Assembly: GCA_004802705.1 (NCBI GenBank)
Contig: SGPL01000461.1
Location: 1-26,276 of the forward strand
Reading direction: 5' to 3'
Length of the DNA: 26,276 nt
From: Bondarzewia mesenterica
Lineage: Eukaryota > Basidiomycota > Agaricomycetes > Russulales > Bondarzewiaceae
In this document: piece after piece, positions 9,933 to 20,031 of the stretch
Layout: the number at the start of each line of letters is the position of its first letter
How positions within the stretch are numbered: the first letter of the stretch is position 1
Translations under genes and position numbers: made by a program
The notes under the pieces: generated by a model
The model's database searches: none
Seen by the model: the letters and a program-made list of their open reading frames with translations, nothing else
Told to the model about the DNA's origin: nothing

Positions 9933-11156
9933 TTACCACCATACAACACCCTTCATCAGCCTACGCCCTGTCCGTACCACTTTCGCGCTCTTTACATCAC
10001 CGTCATCTCCAAACTCCGCACCGACATCGACGATGCCGCTAGGATGCTTGATGCTTAGCATATTCCCCTGTACTCCTCTGCGTTCTCTCGAACGCTCAAC
10101 AATCTCCCATGCTACCGTTCCCGGAACGCGCGCAGCTACACCGAGGCATAAGCCAACGGTCATAGGGACAGCCTTGTGAAGGACTCCCATAGAGAGGGCG
10201 CGGATAACAACATCTGCATCTGCATCGTCCTCTGACGGCGAAGTGAGGACGGCGATTTTGGGCTGAGCCTGTGTTGAAGGATCCAGCCCCATACGCACCG
10301 CACCGCTCTGCCGAATACGCTCAAGAAGGGTGAGAGTCTGCGGATCGGAGTAATTGATCGCGGAATGGTTGAGGACGCGTTGCAATCCATCAGAAGTAAT
10401 AAAGACTGTTGGGTTTGTTGCATCGATTAGTGAAGCAGAGATACTCGAAGCCCCCGAAAGATCTATGATATCAGTTGGCTTTCCAGAGGGCAGGAGTTTG
10501 CCTGTCCTCGCGCCGCCAGGAGAGACAAAGTCGAGTACGATCTGTGAGGCTTTCCCGGGCACACCCGCCACGACTACTTGCTCCAGGTCAAGGAGCGGGG
10601 AAATCTGATCTCTTGAGTCCAACGCAACGGGGAAAGTATTATCGATTCGTTTGTTGGTATTGGTGTTGAACGTGCGGACAGTCCCGATATGTGTGTCGTT
10701 GCGATCAAGGCGTGGTTGGCAGATGCGCTCGTCGACCGCAAAAACGCCGATCATGCTTGAGAGGTTGCCGCAATTTCCAGAGTAATCGACGGCACTGTCA
10801 CGTATGCCGACTTGTACAAATGTATACTCCGCGTCGATACCGGCTTTCCTCTGCTCTTCAGAGGGTTCGCTGACGACACAGATTTTCGACAGGCTCGAGA
10901 CGCCGCCGCCCATTCCATTGAGCTGACGGCCATATTCGGGATCGGGAGAGCCCATGATCCCGAGGAATATGGGGTCCCATTCCGAGCGATCCTCGGGGAG
11001 ATGAGCACGATTTATAAAAATGCCCTTGGACGTTCCACCGCGCAGAAAGGTGGCTGGTATAGGATTCGGCACTCCAGCCACCGATCGACTTGAATACGAC
11101 CTTGAAGCAACGGCGAGTCTCGAGGTTAAGCGACCCAGAGCACGCGGGAACGCCAT
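9933..11156 (-). CDS. PrpF-family isomerase, mitochondrial (aconitate/methylaconitate type)
   Basis: A single uninterrupted exon of 407 residues, unusual among its intron-rich neighbours. The PrpF (DUF453) family has the diaminopimelate-epimerase fold and moves double bonds in substrates such as 2-methylaconitate, cis-aconitate or oxalomesaconate. Family signatures are FLRGGTSKG (residues 38-45), NGMGGGVSSLSK with Lys91 (matching the catalytic Lys of bacterial PrpF), GNCGN with Cys129 (matching the catalytic Cys), and FVSPGGARTGKLLPSG. Residues 1-28 are rich in Arg and Ser with no acid (MAFPRALGRLTSRL...), a good mitochondrial targeting sequence. In Ustilago maydis the PrpF-family Adi1 isomerises cis- to trans-aconitate, so substrate cannot be fixed from sequence. 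It diverges from the methyltransferase at 11964. Confidence 0.92.
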   Translation of the reverse strand: MAFPRALGRLTSRLAVASRSYSSRSVAGVPNPIPATFLRGGTSKGIFINRAHLPEDRSEWDPIFLGIMGSPDPEYGRQLNGMGGGVSSLSKICVVSEPSEEQRKAGIDAEYTFVQVGIRDSAVDYSGNCGNLSSMIGVFAVDERICQPRLDRNDTHIGTVRTFNTNTNKRIDNTFPVALDSRDQISPLLDLEQVVVAGVPGKASQIVLDFVSPGGARTGKLLPSGKPTDIIDLSGASSISASLIDATNPTVFITSDGLQRVLNHSAINYSDPQTLTLLERIRQSGAVRMGLDPSTQAQPKIAVLTSPSEDDADADVVIRALSMGVLHKAVPMTVGLCLGVAARVPGTVAWEIVERSRERRGVQGNMLSIKHPSGIVDVGAEFGDDGDVKSAKVVRTGRRLMKGVVWW

Positions 11157-11755
11157 TGTGTTTTCACCAGATGCGCGAAAGCACTGAAACCTGACAATAT
11201 GTAGTTGTGTAAGTCAACGAGCTTGACATTAATGAAGCCACGAACGATCACTCAGTGAGCGAGAACGAGAGTGAAGCAGTCGGCGCTCACAAGCTGGGAG
11301 GCCCGGCCCGGGCAGTTCAGTGCAGTGAATGTGACATTCGGTGTGACCCAAAACTCCTGCCAGTGCCGCTCGGACAAAACAATCCAAACTTCTCTCTGTT
11401 GGTGTGCAACGGAAATAATTCGGTGATAAGTTAGCATGCGGAAGGGCATCTCTCGCAGCAGAAACCTTTATCTCATTGTCACGAGCACTCGGCGCCTCTA
11501 CTCTTCACCTTAAGTAGGTTCGGTGCAGCCTGTTCTCTCAAAACCTACCAGAAATTCGTTGTCGGAGCCTGCAGGTATGGTTTATTCTCTTACATCTGGC
11601 GTCTTGAATATCCATGGTATGCCCCCAACCACAATCTACCAAATTTCCCAGTGAACACCGTCAATCACTCAGCAAGATTTGGGGTGATGATTGGGCCAGT
11701 TTGCCCCTGATGGATAGCAATGACGTGCGTTATGACCGTAAGGGTGTCTGTCGGA

Positions 11756-11760
11756 CCAAT
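11756..11760 (+). promoter_or_regulatory. CCAAT box
   Basis: CCAAT lies 22 bases upstream of a TATA box and about 200 bases upstream of the methyltransferase ATG, consistent with a HAP-complex-type site. Confidence 0.4.
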
Positions 11761-11782
11761 TCAAAAGCCCCCTGAGGCCAGT

Positions 11783-11789
11783 ATATAAA
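11783..11789 (+). promoter_or_regulatory. TATA box of the methyltransferase gene
   Basis: TATATAA in the context AGTATATAAACC. It predicts transcription starting near 11810-11820 and a 5' UTR interrupted by one intron. Confidence 0.6.
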
Positions 11790-11862
11790 CCGCCATTCAG
11801 GTCAATACTTTGGATAGGACCTCTTCACGTTGATCAAATTTCAACCTCGTATACTTCGACAG

Positions 11863-11934
11863 GTGAGCCATTCTATACAGCCGCAAAATGTTTTACCTAT
11901 CGCGCTTACCCCTCTTCGTGTTTTGCCGTCGCAG
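11863..11934 (+). other. Probable 5' UTR intron of the methyltransferase gene
   Basis: CAG/GTGAGC at 11863 and CGTCGCAG ending at 11934 delimit a 72 nt intron-like segment between the TATA box and the start codon. Splicing would remove an upstream ATG at 11888. Confidence 0.5.
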
Positions 11935-11963
11935 CCTCTAGCGATCAGGATTCCCCTATCACC

Positions 11964-12952
11964 ATGGCAGAGACAGTTTCAATTTATCAGGAGATGTTCT
12001 GGCGACATGCAGACGCAGATGCATACAGCACCTTTGAGCATATGACTTCGCCTCCAGCCTTCGCTATGCTGCAGCAGTCAGGCATTTTTTCGACTTCTCC
12101 TGACTCGCCCCTTGTCATTCTCGACAACGCTTGTGGCACTGGTATCGTGACATGCATCTTACACGAGTGTAAGGAGCTTCAGTCGAGGCAGTTCAATGTC
12201 ATCTGCGGAGATACATCGCCGAATATGGTTGAAGCAGCCGGCAAGCGTATTGCAGAACATAAGTGGAAGGGGGCAAAAGCAGAGATTATCAATGCTCAGG
12301 TGCCGCTTCGGTGATAAAATCTGACAACAGGACCGTAGGCTTACTATATTTTCTCGCAGGATACGAAGCTCCCAGACAATCATTTCACGCATGTCTTCAC
12401 AAATTTTGGCATCATGCTCATGTCTGAGCCTCAAGCGGCTCTTCGAGGTCTGTTTTGCTTTGAGATACATTCTGTGATCTCGTTGATTAAGATGACTTTG
12501 TCACGTTTACAGAGTCCTTCAGAATTCTCAAACCAGCTGGTTCGTTAGGGTTCACAGGATGGAAGCACATAGGTTGGTTAGCACCCGTCCGAGAAGCACT
12601 AGAGAGGATTCCTGGATCCCCTCCGTTTCCCGACATTTATGCCATGCTGCGCAGGACCGGGTCATGGGACGAACCTTCCTTCTCCCGGCAGCAGCTCGTT
12701 AATCTCGGCTGTGAGAATGTCAAAGTCGAGCTCTTGGACTTTGAAGCAGCCGTGGACAGCCCGAAGATCTTTGCGTTGAGTTTCAAGGCAATTCTCGGCC
12801 AATTTACGCAGGCGTGGTCTCAGGAGGATAAGAAGAAGTATGAGCCCTTGCTCGTCCAGAAACTGGAGGAAGTCTTGACGGAAAAGCATGGAGATAAACC
12901 CTTTGGGCTCCGCATGGGCGCCGTTGTTGCTACTGGGGTTAAGCCGAACTAA
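11964..12952 (+). CDS. Class I SAM-dependent methyltransferase
   Basis: Three exons, 11964-12299, 12360-12447 and 12513-12952, give 287 residues. The introns are 60 and 65 nt with good acceptors. The ATG sits in a strong context (CACCATGG). The Rossmann-fold methyltransferase core is clear: motif I VILDNACGTG (51-60) binding S-adenosylmethionine, an acidic strand end at CGDTSPNM (81-88), HVFTNFGIML (about 123-132) as motif II, and ESFRILKPAGSLGFTGW (from 142) as motif III. This is the methyltransferase-11/UbiE-like group, whose substrates are mostly small molecules. No signal peptide or membrane segment is seen. It shares a divergent promoter region with the PrpF gene, which hints at an acid-type substrate but proves nothing. 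Confidence 0.9.
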
Positions 12953-13318
12953 TGTCCACGATATGGAGTTCGGTGGTGCCCCATGTCGGTAGTAGTTGTT
13001 TTGCTGGAGAACTTGACGAGACAGAGGACAAATAAATGTGCTGCTCGGTTTATTTTATCGCTACCGAGATGTAGGAGATTATAAGAACCTCGGGCTCTGT
13101 CACGATATCTTGGCAAAGTCATCTGTACTGTGCCAGCGAGTCTTCAACGAACTACAGGACTTTCCTAATCGAGTAAGCTATGTCGTCGTCCGCCACCCAG
13201 ACTGTATGCTCTTGCTTGGTTGAGGCTTGGAACTGGCAGAACTCTAATTTGTCGAGGACGCCCGACACCGACAAACCGCAAGCCAACGTTCTCCGCAAGT
13301 TCCTCAAGATTGTCCCCG
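12953..13318. other. Intergenic region and RPL4 promoter
   Basis: This holds the 3' end of the methyltransferase gene and the promoter of RPL4. No TATA box or other gene is evident. Confidence 0.4.
13031..13036 (+). promoter_or_regulatory. AATAAA poly(A) signal
   Basis: AATAAA 79 bases after the methyltransferase stop codon, a plausible polyadenylation signal. Confidence 0.4.
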
Positions 13319-14726
<1,408 letters not shown>

Positions 14727-15253
14727 TTTTCTTGCTTTCCTTNATTGATCGTGGGTTTGGTATACGTGATAGGGTCGTTCGTGTTGTCCTTATGTCACCA
14801 TCAATTAAACCTCTCTATGATTAGNTTCATGCATTTGTCTGTTGTTATACTACCATGCTGAAAACATGCTGTTGTTCGAGCAATTACTTTATGTGAAGAC
14901 CCATCANCACCCACTTCCAAACGATAGATGGGAAATTCANCATNTAATTCAGATCAAGATGAAGATACACATCAAAAAAAATATGCACGNTAATTTTGTA
15001 GCAAGATCGCAAAAACACCTGTCAAAGGAAGGCCTGGAGATGTTAGAANTTNNNNTTNNCNGTNGTCNGNNNNTAANCANGAGNANNNTNNGCANNTNTN
15101 NCATANGCNNNATNAGTNNNNNNATCANCCGNTCAGNGCTCAGCCATTGTGGGACTGGGCTATTTCTTTGCCTTCGCCTGGACGGCGTCTACGAAACGAC
15201 GGATACGCTCTGCANAGCAGTCATAGAAATCAGACAGGGTCCAGGTGGGCAAC
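14727..15253. other. Low-quality intergenic stretch rich in N
   Basis: The 3' flank of RPL4 meets the 3' flank of the minus-strand zinc-finger gene. Isolated Ns begin near 14599 and become dense at 15048-15135. No gene can be read here, and small features could be hidden. Confidence 0.6.
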
Positions 15254-16283
15254 CTAGCAAGTGTGACGCGCACCTTGGAGTGGGTTCACTGGNGATTGAA
15301 GNTGCACGATACCCAAAGATTCATTTGTAGACGAATGGGCGCAGGCTGCCAGGTGCCGCCGACAGGAATGCATGTCCAATTCGTGTCTAGACTCGTAGGC
15401 GCCCTTGCAGGTCGGGCAGCTGTACTTCATGAGGACCCTGGCGGGAATTGGGTNTAGCATTAGGANGATACACANNGAGAATGANGATCGGCANGTGTGA
15501 CTGACTTGCGCTGTCTATCATGTTGGCGCAAGTGGTCGGAGANCATGCCAACGTCTGCAAAGACGTTGGTGCAGCCATGACGTTTGCAAGGGATAGCCCC
15601 GTCCATACTTGAGATCATCAGCATTGCCGCTTCTTCGTCCTNTGCAATTATAGAGTTCGGTACAACACGTTGAACACGTTAGCNCACGTCTGGAATTATG
15701 GATGTAGAGATAAGCTAGGACGTACGGCATAGTCAGGTGTGCTGAATGAGCCACCTGTGGTAGCAGGGGCATCGTTCTGCCGTCTTTGGGGGACAGAGCT
15801 CATGTTGGTAGGCAAGGGTTGGACAACATCACGATGAGCCTGCTCCTCCCTGTAAGGCTGGAGGGGAGCGGGGAGAGGTCGGGCTGGGAGAGCCTTATTT
15901 CTATCATCCAACTTGACCGTTGCTTGTTGTTGANGCTTCGTTTTCCGGTCAATAGTGGTACTTGCATTGGCATACACGAAATCCGGATGGCATAAGCCTT
16001 CGGATTCGCCTTCTCCTTCAAACTTCNCGTGCTGCGCGTTATTTGCGGCAACCCATTTCGCGCGTACGCTGGCCGCGACCTCCTGTGCTTGGCTCAATTT
16101 GCGACGTCGAGGCTCGGCCCCAGGAGGAATGGTAGTTTTGTTTTGTCCTCTAGTCGAGTACCTTCCTGGAGGAGGNGCCGTGATTGCAGCTGCCCGGGAA
16201 TCAGGACCGCTTGGGGTAGAGAGCAGGATCAGCCGCTCGGTGGCAGCTGCGAGAGCGAGTGAGTCATCACGCNTCGACTTCAT
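15254..16283 (-). CDS. C2H2 zinc-finger protein
   Basis: Three exons, 16283-15726, 15639-15506 and 15437-15254, give 291 residues in phase. The introns are 86 and 68 nt (donors GTACGT and GTCAGT). Exon 1 encodes a low-complexity Arg/Pro/Gln-rich region with no domain. Exon 2 carries a finger C204-x4-C209-x12-H222-x3-H226. Exon 3 carries a second, C238-x2-C241-x12-H254-x4-H259, in the canonical spacing (YSCPTCKGAY). A nuclear nucleic-acid-binding role is likely; targets are unknown. Ambiguous bases in the exons and introns leave several residues, and one acceptor (NAG), unread. It is not evidently related to the finger protein at 2445-3777, which has fingers with CX4C knuckles near its C-terminus. 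Confidence 0.8.
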
Positions 16284-17074
16284 TTTGGATGTGGTTAGCG
16301 ATGCACGAAAGACAATGGAGTACAACAAGATGATAGGCTTTGCACGGGAATAGTGGGTAAAGTCGAGAAGGTGNAGAGGCAGAGAGCGCAATTTAAATGC
16401 GCGTGCGTGGCGTAGTGTGTGTAACCGGAAAGTGGCAAAGTTATTCCAAAGGGCCAAACACTTCAGCCGGTCGGTGGCCCGTATGCAATATATTTNTCCA
16501 AGTGCCACTTCGCGCGTACAGGTGAGAGGGAATTTGACAATTGACGGAAACCGAGGACAACGTCACATTGGAATTGACGTTGTAGGGAAGACGTATCATT
16601 TGATGGATATAGACCAGGATAGATGGAAATGGGCGAGGGAGCGGTGGGCGTGGTATCGGAAGGCGCGTCAAGGACGTGTTGCTATACGCGCAAGGTCCCG
16701 TGGACAGAGGTGAGGACGCTACGGCAGGTGGCACTTAGACTANCCATACCGATGTATCGCTTGGGCTCAAGGACGCCTGAGTATATTGTTGTTGTCTGTA
16801 AAGCAGAGGCGTNAATGCTGTTCAGTAAACTCCATTGCCGTACGCACCATACACTGGCGCACTGGACGTACAATTTCCAAGCTATACGAGTAAGTACATG
16901 CTCGATCAAGCACAAGCAAAGAGAACGAGCAAAGATAGAAATTACAGTAGAGCCAAAGTTGGAACCTACTATGGACTGCGTACCATTGATCGTTTCTTCA
17001 TGACCATCAGCCAGCGAGGCAGCCCAGTACGTTTCTGAGTGATGACGCGTATATTGTGGATGAAATCGCGAGCC
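16284..17074. other. No gene seen (16284-17074)
   Basis: This lies between the start of the zinc-finger gene and the true 3' end of COQ4, both minus strand. It should contain the zinc-finger promoter and the COQ4 3' UTR. Open frames on either strand show no domain or consistent splice pattern. Confidence 0.45.
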
Positions 17075-18387
17075 CTACTGTTCCTGTTGCGCAGTACCTT
17101 GCATCTGCGCCCTTCTTTCCGCTGCCGCCCGCGCCTCCTTCAGCGGTTTCCTCCACTTCGCCTCAGGTGGGTCCCACACGCCTAACTCTTTTTTTTAATT
17201 CTTCCACATTTTGCCCCCACCTCTCCTCCCAATACACTGTAATCAAGCTCCTGGCGGAACTCCCGCACCTGAGTGCCCAAGGAACGTACTCCGAGAAGAG
17301 ACGCGCACGCTTAGCAGGAGTAAGGCGAATCGCGGCCGTGGCGGACAGAGCGGCGACCGGCAGGCCGAGATTGGCAAACTCGAAGAACTTGAGGGCGAGT
17401 TCATATTCAACAGAGACGGGAAGGTAACAGAGACTATGATAGAAATCATGGCATTCTCGGTATCGCTGCATGACGTAGGCCAACTCGGGATCATCAATGT
17501 AATGAACCTATGAAAGACGATCAGAATTCATTATGATGTGAAAACGGTACAGCCCTCAGTCAGCGGGGCTCGCGAAGATTTAACTGTCGCCCAAGATTTG
17601 CTGGTCTTTATACCATAAAACATCACAAGACGTCATTTCCAGATGTCAGGATGCCCGTCAAAGCAGTTTTCAAAATCATATGTAGCTGTTGCCAGGAGAA
17701 ACTGTGACGTTACAAGAAATTTCACTTTCCTGCGCCGCCTCAGTTATCCCGATGGCACAGAAAAACCACATGACATCAAACAACACAACCAGTGTTTTAT
17801 AAAGCGAGCATGACGAAAAGTCAAGACATCGCATGGAGACAGCTTTGACCACCAGAAGAAACCAACGCACCGGTTCGCGGGTGTCGGGTGTTACCCCGCA
17901 TCGCTCCAGCCAGGTCACATACGTGTGCCCAAACGTACCTTCGGGCAGCTGAGCAAGCTTGTTCATATCTACCGTACTGGAAGTAACGCGTGGACGATCC
18001 TTCAGGATGCGTCGTCCCTCTGCACTTTCAAGCATACGGTCGCGCAGGACGGGTAGCACGGGACCTGCAGTTGTCTCGCCGAGCGCTGCGACCATGTCTA
18101 CACATTACATGAATACTTGAGAGAGAAGGCCAGAAGAACGAAGGACATAAAATAATCTAACCTCCTCTTCTAGGGCTAGTCAGCGCCATAAAGGCAGAGC
18201 CCACCGCGAGGAAGGCGTTCTCAAACCAGTTTAAGGGAATATGACCAGGATACGCGGGTTCTGTCCTTACAGAACGTGTTTGTGAAGGGTGTCGAAGGTG
18301 ACTGGAAACAATTACATTTGCAGATGGCCATCTTACGCGTGCAGTGCGTCGCGAAGTAGACGAAAGAGTAGCAGAAAGGATGGACAT
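17075..18387 (-). CDS. COQ4: COQ4, coenzyme Q biosynthesis protein (apparent frameshift near the 3' end)
   Basis: COQ4 acts on the matrix face of the mitochondrial inner membrane, organising the CoQ-synthome; recent work gives it a role in C1 decarboxylation/hydroxylation of the ring. Exons are 18387-18162, 18097-17871 and 17507-17075. The start is the first real ATG (MSILSATL), followed by an Arg/Ser-rich presequence. Family signs are a [26 protein letters not shown] helix, [36 protein letters not shown] and the metal motif H171-D-x2-H175-x11-E187. After about residue 255 the literal frame ends at 17163. A run of eight A (17189-17196 complement) is one base longer than needed to enter the conserved tail [15 protein letters not shown], which stays open to TAG at 17075-17077. 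With seven A the protein would be about 294 residues. Intron 2 is 363 nt. Confidence 0.93.
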
Positions 18388-18535
18388 GACGACAAGTCTG
18401 CCGGTACCAGCGAAGTGGGACGACTTGACAGTGATAAACAAGAGTTAAACAAGCCTAGAGCTAGGGTTAGGTTCTATGAGTTTAACCCAACATGGATTTG
18501 AAGTCCGCTTCATCCTCACTCACACCCATCCAGAC
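18388..18535. promoter_or_regulatory. Bidirectional promoter of COQ4 and CWC2
   Basis: Only 148 bases separate the divergent start codons of COQ4 (minus) and CWC2 (plus), so both promoters and 5' UTRs must fit here. No TATA box is seen. A telomere-repeat-like element TAGGGTTAGG lies at 18462-18471. Confidence 0.65.
18462..18471 (+). promoter_or_regulatory. Telomere-repeat-like motif TAGGGTTAGG
   Basis: Ten bases matching the TTAGGG repeat register, inside the COQ4/CWC2 shared promoter. Such sites are bound in other fungi by Tbf1-type factors; binding here is inferred. Confidence 0.35.
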
Positions 18536-19842
18536 ATGACTACCAACACAGAGACCGAGCTTCAAGTTGCTTCACCCGCGCCACCACCCAAGCAGAGAAA
18601 GCTCAAACCGGCGAGAAAGCAGGTGAAACCGGGAGATGTAGAAAAGAAGGAGACGCCACAGACGGGCAAGGAGTACAGTAAGCAGTTTGTTTAGTTGGTG
18701 TTAGAGAATCAACTGACGAGCGTGTCTCAGACATCTGGTATAACAAGTGGGCAGGAGGAGATCGAGAGGACAGCTACTCCAAGTGAGCTATGCGCTACTC
18801 CTGACTATTTGATTCCCTACTAACAACCAATACTAGCAAAACCAAATCCCAAACTCGTTGTTCCATCAAACGCGACGCGGGCCTCACGCGGGCTAACACC
18901 ACCGGCATCAAGTACTGCTGTCTCTTCTTCTCACGCGGATGCTGCCCTTACGGCTGGGAATGTGAATACCTCCATCTTCTCCCCGATGCCACGACAGCCC
19001 TTCCCGATTCCTCTAAAGACTGCTTCGCGCGAGACAAGTTTGCTGACTATCGCGACGATATGGGTGGTGTGGGATCGTTCACACGGCAGAATCGGACGCT
19101 GTACGTTGGACGGATAAAGGAGACGGGCACAGGAGTTGAGACGGAGGAGGTAGTGATGAGGCATTTCAAAGAGTGGGGTGAGATCGAGCGCGGTGCGTGC
19201 CAGTCTTTCTTAAAATCAGACACGCCAACTTACATCTACCTATCTCTGTGTAACGTTTTGCTCTTCACAGTCAGAGTCCTCCAATATCGCTCAGTAGCAT
19301 TCGTGACCTACGTCTCTGAATTTTCAGCTCAATTTGCAAAAGAAGCTATGGCCTGCCAATCCCTCGACAATGACGAAATTTTGAACGTCCGTTGGGCGAC
19401 CGAGGATCCAAACCCCGTCCAAAAGGTAGCCGAGAAACGAAGGCTAGAGGAGATTGGGCAGGAGGCGATTCAGGCGAGGATGGATCCGAGAATTGTAGAT
19501 GCGATGAGGTCGGTACGGGCGCTGGAGGATGGTGTAGAGTTGGATGCGGACGGAGTGTTCATTGAAGACGGCGATGAAGGCGACGTCGAAGAGCCTGACG
19601 GAAAGCGGAGAAGGCTTGAGGGTCCTGGTGAAGAAAGAGATGAAGAGTCCGTACCACAACCGGAGGAGCCAGACGGGCCGAAGGGCTTGCTCAGCTCGGA
19701 TACGCTGGAGGGTCTAAGGTATTTCGCCGAAATCCGTAATCGACAGGGTGCACTAGCCGCACGACCACCAGGAGTGCTGAAAAGTCAGGCTGCTGCTCCA
19801 GCATTGGGACTCGGGGATTATGGGAGCGACGAGGACGACTAG
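18536..19842 (+). CDS. CWC2: Pre-mRNA-splicing factor CWC2
   Basis: CWC2 is part of the Prp19-associated NineTeen complex and contacts U6 snRNA and the intron near the active site of the spliceosome. Four exons, 18536-18677, 18731-18782, 18837-19192 and 19271-19842, give 373 residues (yeast 339). Signs are NIWYNKWAGGD (about 48-58), a CCCH finger C93-x7-C101-x5-C107-x3-H111 (CCLFFSRGCCPYGWECEYLH), CFARDKFADYRDDMGG, and an RRM with RNP2 TLYVGRI (152-158) and RNP1 RSVAFVTY (190-197). The RRM is followed by NVRWATEDPNP. The acidic C-terminus is fungal-variable. An upstream in-frame ATG at 18476 adds 20 residues resembling 5' UTR, so 18536 was preferred. Introns are 53, 54 and 78 nt. Confidence 0.95.
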
Positions 19843-20031
19843 ACCTTGTTTGTGCTTTTTGTTGTAATACTCGATCCTTGTAGATAAGCGCGCTTCATTG
19901 GACATTCTGAAATTGTGCTATGACATTCGTGTTTATCCATACAGCTTCCAGCGTGCACGATGTTCATGCAGAGCAGAGCATCCTAGATCTCGAGATCTCA
20001 CACACAGCTATTCAACCTGCTGTAGATTGAG

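Larger units (their letters stand above)
11157..11963. other. Divergent promoter between PrpF gene and methyltransferase
   Basis: About 800 bases separate the two start codons. The right side holds a clear core promoter for the methyltransferase and a probable 5' UTR intron. No separate gene is supported. Confidence 0.5.

Noticed and set aside
18388..18441. An upstream extension of the COQ4 frame
   Set aside because: It begins with TTG, not ATG; the first ATG is at 18387 and already gives a good mitochondrial presequence.
18476..18535. Upstream in-frame ATG of CWC2 adding 20 residues
   Set aside because: The extension resembles leader sequence and CWC2 proteins normally start close to the lower-complexity MTTNTETE-like end; kept only as an alternative.
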